The position numbers and the translations under genes were made by a program. The notes under the pieces were generated by a model that saw only the letters and a list, made by a program, of their open reading frames with translations, ran no database searches and was not told the origin of the DNA. A stretch of DNA of 57,515 nucleotides, from assembly GCF_002091675.1 (NCBI RefSeq), contig NZ_BDAE01000027.1, positions 1 through 57,515 of the forward strand, given 5' to 3'. The stretch comes from Pseudomonas luteola NBRC 103146. GTDB lineage: Bacteria > Pseudomonadota > Gammaproteobacteria > Pseudomonadales > Pseudomonadaceae. Shown piece after piece: positions 51,700 to 57,515 of the stretch; the first letter of the stretch is position 1, and each line of letters starts with the position of its first letter.

Positions 51700-52086
51700 T
51701 TAGTCAGGCTGTGCAACAGGCGCTGAAAATAACGGAATCCCTTTACGAACGGCTGTAATGGCCTCTACGAGAGATTTATAGGGATAAGCCTCTTCTGAAA
51801 AGAGCTGGTAGAAACTGGAAGCGACTTCCCAAGCCGGCATTTCAACCACAATAGCTCTACGTAGATCGACCGCTACATAACCTTCGGCATTTCGCTCGTG
51901 AATAAGGAATCGCTCAGCCCATCCCCATCCGCCTGAGCTAGCTGCGATCAGGATAGTACCAGGAGGCAGCTCAAGGTAATTGCCGAACAGATCCAGTTCT
52001 GTAGGAGCAAGAGCCTTGAATGTTGCAAGTTCTCCCAGCTTTATCTGGAAGGTTTGGTCTTCTGATCGGAAAGCAGGGTATGTCAT
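51700..52086 (-). CDS. Hypothetical protein before the transglycosylase
   Basis: The 128-aa soluble protein is not recognised. It has a Trp-rich stretch (SSGGWGWAERFLIHE) and a helical C-terminal part. Its stop is immediately upstream of the transglycosylase start, so the two are probably one unit. Function unknown. Confidence 0.68.
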   Translation of the reverse strand: MTYPAFRSEDQTFQIKLGELATFKALAPTELDLFGNYLELPPGTILIAASSGGWGWAERFLIHERNAEGYVAVDLRRAIVVEMPAWEVASSFYQLFSEEAYPYKSLVEAITAVRKGIPLFSAPVAQPD

Positions 52087-52250
52087 GGGAGAGCTTGTAT
52101 ATAAATGGAGTTGCGCGAATATATCTTAATCAGCATTTACGGGCAATCATTTACGTTAATTTGACGGCGCCGTTTAGCCAATAAATAATAGCTCATAATA
52201 TTATAGTGTTATTTTATGGGATATCCACAAATATAAATGAGGAATGAGTA

Positions 52251-53015
52251 ATGCGCATCAATGACGGCGATCTAAACGCAGCTTTAGAAGAAGTTCAAAG
52301 GGTCGTGACTCATGAGGCGTTGCCAGACCTTGCCGGAAACGATCTCTTCCCGCATGAGCTCAGGGCCCATCTGAATGAAGCCATTAACTTCGATGGCGGC
52401 CTGTACAATTTACAGCTTCTCCTAAGCTCCGCTGTCGCCGTTATTCGCAAGGTACAACAGGGCGATAATGCAGCAGGACTCGATGTTAGCTTCCTGGCTG
52501 AGGCTAACCTGGTTCGAATGGCTCATGTTCGCGGCAACCTTGGTGATACCGAGGCCTATCGTCAGCTTTTTCCTGAGGTTATGGAGACCTACAACGACCT
52601 GGATGATGCAGCCATTATTTTAGGCGGGCTCATGCGTCATGTCGGATCGAAGTTTATGAACGGCGAAGCAGAAGCTGAGGCGATGCACCAGAAGCTACTT
52701 CATGTCGCTGTGCGGCAGGCAGCTCAGTCTGACCTAGTTCATGTAGCAGGACAAACTGCACAATTACCGGCAGCAGTAAATGCTCAAGAAGGCCTTGGGT
52801 TGACTGAAATTCTGGTGGCAGCAAACTCTCTTCGCGAGGTTATAGTAGGCGCCGGCTTGGAGATGGGCCGTGGACTACGCATGATTGGTGCAGGAAAGTG
52901 CGAATTTAATGAGGGTGTGGCAAAGATAAAAGCTGCAATACGTGACGTACATCCCAATGCAGATGCAGCACAACAGGATATTATTTTCTACGATTGCATA
53001 TCTAAACCAATTTAA
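52251..53015 (+). CDS. Hypothetical helical protein
   Basis: The 254-aa protein is almost entirely helical and acidic, with no signal or membrane segment. GAGGA lies about 8 bases before the ATG. An AT-rich promoter region (52190-52230) precedes it. It is the first of three plus-strand genes ending at a strong terminator at 54274. Function unknown. Confidence 0.75.
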   Translation: MRINDGDLNAALEEVQRVVTHEALPDLAGNDLFPHELRAHLNEAINFDGGLYNLQLLLSSAVAVIRKVQQGDNAAGLDVSFLAEANLVRMAHVRGNLGDTEAYRQLFPEVMETYNDLDDAAIILGGLMRHVGSKFMNGEAEAEAMHQKLLHVAVRQAAQSDLVHVAGQTAQLPAAVNAQEGLGLTEILVAANSLREVIVGAGLEMGRGLRMIGAGKCEFNEGVAKIKAAIRDVHPNADAAQQDIIFYDCISKPI

Positions 53016-53025
53016 TGGTTTGGTA

Positions 53026-53253
53026 GTGAACGAAGTATTCCGGGACATCGGTGTCACTTGGCTAGCTGATTCCTTTGAGGAATATCTACGCAGCGTAAAG
53101 GAAAGCTATCACCAAAATATCGAGCGTGAATTAGACGATCATGATTACGATGCTGACTATGAGCACGAACTCGATAATGAAATTGATGTCGAACTGACCC
53201 TTGATAACGAGCCTTTGCAGCTGGGCAACGACTCTCTCGATTTTAGAATGTAA
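53026..53253 (+). CDS. Small, very acidic hypothetical protein
   Basis: The frame is open from 52942, but that part overlaps the preceding gene; a GTG at 53026 (or TTG at 53020) just after its stop is more likely, though no clear ribosome site is seen. The product has an extremely acidic tail (ELDDHDYDADYEHELDNE) and ends 10 bases before the next gene. Acidic tails of this kind occur in DNA-mimic or chaperone-like small proteins, but nothing more can be said. Start uncertain. Confidence 0.5.
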   Translation: MNEVFRDIGVTWLADSFEEYLRSVKESYHQNIERELDDHDYDADYEHELDNEIDVELTLDNEPLQLGNDSLDFRM

Positions 53254-53263
53254 GGATTAGGTA

Positions 53264-54238
53264 ATGACTCCTGTAATGAGCCGAAGTACAACCCTTGAGC
53301 TTGGCTTGCTCGGCAAACAGGCGACTCTGGAACAAGGCCAGCGTCTTGAGACTGTTCTCAAAGATGCTGCTGCTTCCATGGGTGAGGTCGTTGACTTTGC
53401 GCTGACATTGAAAGCCGGCTACGCCGCTGTTCGAAATGAGCACGGCCAGGTTGAAGCTGTCATTATTCCTTACAAGACCGACTTTCGTGCCCCTGGCGCC
53501 CGTCCAGTTTCGTTCAGTATACAGAGCGAGCGAGACAACCCTCAGTACGCTGCCGCACCAATGTCGTTGGTTGAAGGACTGTCCCCTGCGCGTGGTGAAA
53601 ATGATGCAGCCTGGCGCCAGCAGTGCTTCATCAACGAAGCGCTCCGCCGCAATACAGCAACCATGCTTGCTATCGGCGATTGCGTCATAACATCTCAGGT
53701 GCTTCAGAGCAACCAGGGTCCACTCAAGCCTGATTTCTACGTGCTCAAAGGTCATGATCTCGGTTTTAGCGTTCTCGAATCTTTGAGGACAGGTAGAGCA
53801 GCGCTGGTAAAAAATGCAGCGGCTGATATGACAAAGATCACCTTAACCAATGATCTTGAGTCACGCTTGTCAAACCATCCTCGCGTTACCAGCTTTGGTA
53901 TCCAACGCTGTGCTCGCAACGATGATCATGAGCACCATATTCTGATTGGTCGTACTCCTTCCGATAATCTGGTCCCTCTCGCTAAGGCCGTGGGTAAAGA
54001 TGAGCTGGACTTCATGACCTCCAGAATGTGGGAAGTTGCAAAAACCAAGCAAGAAAGTCTGCGTTCACTAGAGCAGTCACCCATCTACAAGTACATGCGT
54101 GACAACAACCTCACCGAGGCTGTAATGGAGCAGGCGAGAGGCATTGAGCCGCAAATATTGTCTGACCTCGTTATTGAGGTGACCGCTCCTCAGAGCGAGC
54201 AGGAGTACACGGTCGAATCAAACGGCCCGAGTATTTAA
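53264..54238 (+). CDS. Hypothetical protein
   Basis: The 324-aa soluble protein is not recognised. AGGA and a second AGG precede the ATG. It is mixed alpha/beta with an acidic end. The pair HEHHILIGRTPSDNL (near residue 222) and MREHGQ-like loops give no family. It ends the plus-strand unit just before a terminator. Function unknown. Confidence 0.75.
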   Translation: MTPVMSRSTTLELGLLGKQATLEQGQRLETVLKDAAASMGEVVDFALTLKAGYAAVRNEHGQVEAVIIPYKTDFRAPGARPVSFSIQSERDNPQYAAAPMSLVEGLSPARGENDAAWRQQCFINEALRRNTATMLAIGDCVITSQVLQSNQGPLKPDFYVLKGHDLGFSVLESLRTGRAALVKNAAADMTKITLTNDLESRLSNHPRVTSFGIQRCARNDDHEHHILIGRTPSDNLVPLAKAVGKDELDFMTSRMWEVAKTKQESLRSLEQSPIYKYMRDNNLTEAVMEQARGIEPQILSDLVIEVTAPQSEQEYTVESNGPSI

Positions 54239-54246
54239 AGTGCATC

Positions 54247-54274
54247 AAAAAAGCCCTGCAGTGCAGGGCTTTTT
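54247..54274. terminator. Strong bidirectional terminator
   Basis: AAAAAGCCCTGCA and its complement TGCAGGGCTTTTT form an almost loopless perfect stem, with A/T runs at both ends. It lies between convergent genes ending at 54238 and 54296. Confidence 0.92.
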
Positions 54275-54295
54275 CGTCAGGGTTATCGATATCCA

Positions 54296-55222
54296 TCAAG
54301 CACTAGCATCAGCAAGCGTGCCTTTTAAGGCCAGATCATCCACCAGCCGTATTAAGGCAGACGCTTCGATCATAGCCTTCTCCGCGGTTGTAAGCAGAAC
54401 AATCTCATGCTTTCTAAGCGCATCTCGTATGGGTGCTATCTTGGAACGCAAGGTAGCCTGTTCCTTTCCTACCGGTAAATAATTGCATACTAACCAGTTA
54501 ACAGCCGAAGCCTGAGATGCAAATACTAACCGGACCGGTTCAGCGGCCATGCTGCTCCATTGCCACTGGTACTTACCTAGCCCACAACTGATTATTTGGG
54601 CATGGGCATTTTCGCTATTGTCGAGACGAACCTGCAGCTCAATCAGAAATCCTTCGATACGCCTGATTGGCATCCCAAGCTGAACCAGCTTTTTGATAAA
54701 GCCACCAATACCATGCACGGGCGCGCGAGTCGGAAAAGTACTAAGGCCAGCAACTAGCGCTGCATAGTTGCTCCAGTTTCCGGCTTCTGGCATTTCTGCG
54801 GGAGCGTGATCGATTGCAAAGTCAAGCAGGGCTGTACCGAACTCTAGTTGCTCATTGGCAAGATAGGTCAGTGCCAGCGCCCAAAGAGCAGAAGGCTCCC
54901 GATGATTGAAGGTATCCTCTGCCACGCTATCAACTGACGCACCTCGGGCTAGCGCACTTTTCATTTCCCCATCAACAAAGCGCCTCAGCAAAGGGGCCTG
55001 TACACTTAGAAGGTTTCTAGCCACCCAGCCTTGTTCGCTGGTGAGTTCCCAATCTCGCATGACCGATGCTGACGGATTTAAAGGGCATACCTTCCAGACA
55101 GGGTCGTCAAAGAAACGGCCAACCATCGCGTTAGGAAGGTATGACGATGCATACAAGGCGGGTGGGTGCGGAATTATCAGGTAATTCCGACTGTAGGCAG
55201 GTGAATAACAGCGTATGCTCAT
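54296..55222 (-). CDS. Hypothetical protein
   Basis: The 308-aa protein starts at the ATG at 55222 (a TTG just upstream is an alternative). It is rich in aromatic residues at the N-terminus and helical afterwards (ALWALALTYLANEQLEFGTALLDFAID). There is no signal peptide. It is third in a minus-strand set with a small secreted protein and a 191-aa helical protein. Function unknown. Confidence 0.72.
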   Translation of the reverse strand: MSIRCYSPAYSRNYLIIPHPPALYASSYLPNAMVGRFFDDPVWKVCPLNPSASVMRDWELTSEQGWVARNLLSVQAPLLRRFVDGEMKSALARGASVDSVAEDTFNHREPSALWALALTYLANEQLEFGTALLDFAIDHAPAEMPEAGNWSNYAALVAGLSTFPTRAPVHGIGGFIKKLVQLGMPIRRIEGFLIELQVRLDNSENAHAQIISCGLGKYQWQWSSMAAEPVRLVFASQASAVNWLVCNYLPVGKEQATLRSKIAPIRDALRKHEIVLLTTAEKAMIEASALIRLVDDLALKGTLADASA

Positions 55223-55235
55223 CAATGACTACCTG

Positions 55236-55811
55236 TTAACGACTAAGCCCGGGAGTGCTCTCAGGCGAAGGCGTGGGTGTGGGTGCCACGTGAGCCATTT
55301 GACTTATCTCAGAGAGTTGATTGGCCAGCTCCGTCAAATACTTGGAGCCAATGGACGGTGCTGTCTGCATCAAACCCTTGAAATCAATCTTCCCAATTGC
55401 GCCCATGAAAGAGGCTACATCCTGTGTAGCAGTAAAGGTCTCACTAGCTTGTTTGATATGGCTAGTGATGCTGATCGCTTCCCCCAGGCCGGGGACTGCG
55501 CGCTCAGCTAGGCTTTTGGTGAGGTCTAATAGACTATCTTTAGCCAGATCCTGAAGGATGTCAGCTTTACCCATTAAACGGCCAAGCATGCCTGGCTTGT
55601 TAAGAAGTCCGCTTACTCGATCCAGTGTTTCACGACCAGGTACAAAATGCTCACCTGCAGTCATGACATCGTTAAGGAACGGCATAGCACGCTTGGCCAG
55701 GGCACTCTCAGCTAGCCCAAATGCTTCCTTAGCAGCTACATGTCTGAGCGCTTGGGCGCCTACTACGCGAATACCTTGACTTGCAATAAGTCCTGCGAGA
55801 GGTAATACCAT
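55236..55811 (-). CDS. Hypothetical helical protein
   Basis: The start is the ATG at 55811, one base after the preceding stop; the frame is open further but overlaps that gene. The 191-aa product is helical and hydrophobic at the start (MVLPLAGLIASQGIRVVG), which could be an uncleaved membrane anchor, and ends in a Pro/Thr-rich tail. It is coupled with the small secreted protein upstream, so a membrane or envelope place is likely. Function unknown. Confidence 0.7.
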   Translation of the reverse strand: MVLPLAGLIASQGIRVVGAQALRHVAAKEAFGLAESALAKRAMPFLNDVMTAGEHFVPGRETLDRVSGLLNKPGMLGRLMGKADILQDLAKDSLLDLTKSLAERAVPGLGEAISITSHIKQASETFTATQDVASFMGAIGKIDFKGLMQTAPSIGSKYLTELANQLSEISQMAHVAPTPTPSPESTPGLSR

Positions 55812-55812
55812 G

Positions 55813-56109
55813 TCAATATGCCTGTTGAACGTTTTGAATTTGGTAGGCAGATGCGCTCTGCTTCGTAGTGGCGTTTCTTGATTGGCACACCGGATAGCCA
55901 CCTGTACTTGTAGTTGTAGAGCTATAGACAGTATTAGGGTTGAAGCTAGGGGTGCCTATATTTGTTGTTGCTACAGGTGCAGGGTTGTTCGTTGTGCTTG
56001 AAGTGGTACTAAGAGTCTGGCTCAGCTGACTGAAAACAGAGTCTAAATCCCAAGCCAACGCCGGCTTGGCTAGGCCAAATAAAATGAGTAGTCCTACCGT
56101 TTTGCGCAT
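55813..56109 (-). CDS. Small secreted Thr/Ser-rich protein
   Basis: The 98-aa product has a signal peptide (MRKTVGLLILFGLAKPALA) followed by a Ser/Thr/Asn-rich mature part with a single Cys (GGYPVCQSRN). It is first in a minus-strand unit with two larger unknown proteins. It may be a minor surface or periplasmic component of the transfer system; no family is recognised. Confidence 0.68.
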   Translation of the reverse strand: MRKTVGLLILFGLAKPALAWDLDSVFSQLSQTLSTTSSTTNNPAPVATTNIGTPSFNPNTVYSSTTTSTGGYPVCQSRNATTKQSASAYQIQNVQQAY

Positions 56110-56195
56110 GAAAGCTCCTTGGAATCAACCAGACGTCGTTTTGTTCGCGTGATTATAATGGTAAACTATAACCAATATCTAACAGAGCCTTAATA
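56110..56195. promoter_or_regulatory. Divergent promoter region of the lone parB-like gene
   Basis: TATAAT at 56154-56159 lies 36 bases before the ATG at 56196. GGTAAACTATAACC (56160-56173) follows it, a partial dyad that also contains the GTAAAC word seen in the shared promoter motif. This suggests an operator overlapping the promoter. Confidence 0.45.
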
Positions 56196-57047
56196 ATGTC
56201 CTCGCACGGTAGCGGAAGTTATCTGCTTAACGAGTCGAACAGAGGCGGGCTGGTTTTTCTTCCCTGCAATATTCTTGTGCCTGGTAGATACCAACCTCGT
56301 AAACAATTCAATCAAGCTGACCTGCTTTCACTGGGTCAAAGCTTTCTTGACGGTGACATTGGCATCATCGAGCCTATCGTCGTACGCGCGAAAAAAGGTG
56401 AAGTCCAGCTTTACGAAATCATCGCTGGCGAGCGCCGTTGGCGAGCTGCACAACTTGTTGGCATGGACCGGGTTCCTTGTATTGTCCGGGACTACACCGA
56501 TCTGCAGGCATGGCGTGCATCCTTAATAGAGAACGAGCAGCGCAAGGACCTGAACAGCTTTGAACGCGCCCAGGCATATCAGATGGGAATTGAAGAGTTT
56601 GATCTGACCCATGAAGGCCTTGCTGAGATGTTCACCATAAGCCGGGAAGTGATCACAAATCATCTTAGGTTGTTTTCTCTGCCCCAAGCTATCCAGTTGT
56701 ATCTCTCCAACGGATCCCTCAGTGAATCGAAGGTACGTTGCCTTCATGGGCTTTCAGCTTCTGATGCAGTACGGATAGCTCATCAAGCCGTAGAAGAGAG
56801 CTTGAGTTATCGTCAGATCGAGGCCCTAGCTAAAGGATGCGCTAAAAGGAAGAAGCCTGTCGCGCCGCCTAAGCAGAAGGATCCTGACGAGAAACGCTTT
56901 CTGGAGCGCCTAAGCGAAAAGCTGGGACATGAAGCGCTGTTGGAACAAGCCAAGTCTGGCCAGCCTGGTGGCTACCTAAAGATCAGGTATATGACTATGG
57001 AAGACCTGTCCTCAATCACGAAAAAAATTCTTACCGGAAGAGATTAA
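56196..57047 (+). CDS. ParB/KorB-like DNA-binding protein without a ParA
   Basis: The 283-aa protein has the full ParB N-domain (IEPIVVRAKKGEVQLYEIIAG, then GERRWRAAQLVG near residue 78 and ENEQRKDLNSFERAQAY) and an HTH (HEGLAEMFTISREVITNHLRLF). GERRWRAA matches the consensus better than the parB at 33251. No ParA gene adjoins it. KorB of IncP plasmids is a ParB-family regulator, so a global plasmid regulator is a fair guess. Its C-terminal domain is short. It is followed closely by a GGDEF-like gene. Confidence 0.85.
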   Translation: MSSHGSGSYLLNESNRGGLVFLPCNILVPGRYQPRKQFNQADLLSLGQSFLDGDIGIIEPIVVRAKKGEVQLYEIIAGERRWRAAQLVGMDRVPCIVRDYTDLQAWRASLIENEQRKDLNSFERAQAYQMGIEEFDLTHEGLAEMFTISREVITNHLRLFSLPQAIQLYLSNGSLSESKVRCLHGLSASDAVRIAHQAVEESLSYRQIEALAKGCAKRKKPVAPPKQKDPDEKRFLERLSEKLGHEALLEQAKSGQPGGYLKIRYMTMEDLSSITKKILTGRD

Positions 57048-57052
57048 GCCCT

Positions 57053-57448
57053 ATGGGTAGCCGCTTGGATCCCGCCTTGTCCTTGAACCTTGTCCCTTAC
57101 AGTTACGGCCGGCTGGCGCTCCTGGATTTTATAAAGCTGAAAGCCTCTACCTACCGTAGGTGGACAGTAATCCACATGGATATTGCCAACTTCAGGCTGA
57201 TAAACCAGCTGCTGGGATACGAGCAAGGCGACCTGATACTCAAAGAGATCACCAATCTTCTTTCTGCCTCAGCCCGCTACACATGGTTCAACATGGGTAG
57301 TGGTATCTGGGTAGGTATTAGCGAGTACCGTGACGTTAATTTTGTTACTCAACAGATCAAAGAAGGCCGTCTGAAAACACGTGACCATATCAAGCAGCGC
57401 TTTACGACTGGAAAGCGTTTTCGGCGTTGCGTCAGGTTCAAGTCTTAA
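57053..57448 (+). CDS. Degenerate single GGDEF-domain protein
   Basis: The 131-aa protein contains the first half of a GGDEF fold: IHMDIANFRLINQLLGYEQGDLILKEI matches the metal-binding and substrate region (canonical D.D.FK..ND..GH..GD..L). At the place of the GGDEF signature it reads MGSGIWVGI, so the catalytic site is lost, and the domain ends early with a basic tail. It is probably not a diguanylate cyclase; it may bind nucleotide, RNA or protein. It begins 5 bases after the parB-like gene, so the two are likely co-expressed. Confidence 0.7.
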   Translation: MGSRLDPALSLNLVPYSYGRLALLDFIKLKASTYRRWTVIHMDIANFRLINQLLGYEQGDLILKEITNLLSASARYTWFNMGSGIWVGISEYRDVNFVTQQIKEGRLKTRDHIKQRFTTGKRFRRCVRFKS

Positions 57449-57515
57449 GGATGTTGTAGATCGAGCTGAGTCTGCATGCTGTGATGGTGACTGCTCCCCG
57501 CGCTGTCGGGCGAGG

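Noticed and set aside
51700-51716. TTG start for the transglycosylase
   Set aside because: It overlaps the preceding gene and has no ribosome site; it adds no signal peptide. The ATG at 51698 is simpler.
52942-53025. N-terminal extension of the small acidic protein
   Set aside because: It reads the coding sequence of the preceding gene in another frame and looks non-protein-like.

Overview
The window is the conjugation and maintenance backbone of a large plasmid, or a closely related integrative element, probably from a Pseudomonas-like gammaproteobacterium. That host guess rests on codon use, moderate GC and the mix of gene families; no host marker gene is visible. I see no rRNA, tRNA, antibiotic-resistance or metabolic genes. 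Nearly every recognisable gene serves DNA transfer, partition, DNA topology or gene regulation. No search was run, so family calls rest on motifs, lengths and gene order.

Layout. Positions 1-1089 hold the tail of a gene and seven 18-bp direct repeats (iterons, 677-856), a candidate replication origin or iteron-type control site. A type IA topoisomerase follows (1090-2733). A minus-strand operon (9591 to 2879) starts with an actin-like ParM/StbA protein and a small partner. It continues with Dot/Icm-type (type IVB) secretion genes dotI and dotH, a secretin lipoprotein, and two small proteins, one of them IcmW-like. After a monocistronic gene comes a second minus-strand operon (21007 to 11104): dotG-dotF-dotE-dotP-dotN in the order of the Legionella icmE-G-C-D-J block, two unknown genes, then dotM, the coupling ATPase dotL and a small gene. 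On the plus strand lie an unknown 388-aa protein, the dotO/icmB ATPase, an LPD7-like protein, a secreted peptide and a second type IA topoisomerase (TopB-like).

The middle (31077-35600) is a partition locus: P1-type parA and parB, a terminator, and three near-perfect palindromes with core ATGTCGTATGCATACGACAT plus one degenerate copy that look like parS sites. They flank an unknown gene and an otherwise empty 1-kb stretch. Next come unknown genes, a permuted-papain (YiiX/NlpC-like) enzyme, a lipoprotein, and the traW-traX-traY (icmX-icmV-dotA) module on the minus strand.

From 42627 runs a giant strawberry-notch-type helicase gene (1857 codons) with a PcfJ-like gene overlapping its end. Inside the helicase gene, a 167-codon ORF in another frame has its own Shine-Dalgarno sequence and normal codon use, opposite a disordered linker of the host protein; this is the most novel single observation. 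A solitary TnpB with a candidate omega-RNA follows, then a degenerate YgjP-like protein, a lytic transglycosylase, a plus-strand group of unknown genes, and finally a lone ParB-like regulator and a degenerate GGDEF protein.

Taken together, this is a type IVB conjugation machine with unusual additions: a secretin and an N0-like DotH tail where DotC and DotD are not seen, an IcmW-like adaptor, an actin-like protein at the head of the operon, and an enlarged DotL coupling complex. DotB, DotC, DotD, a relaxase and a replication initiator were not recognised here and may lie outside the window.
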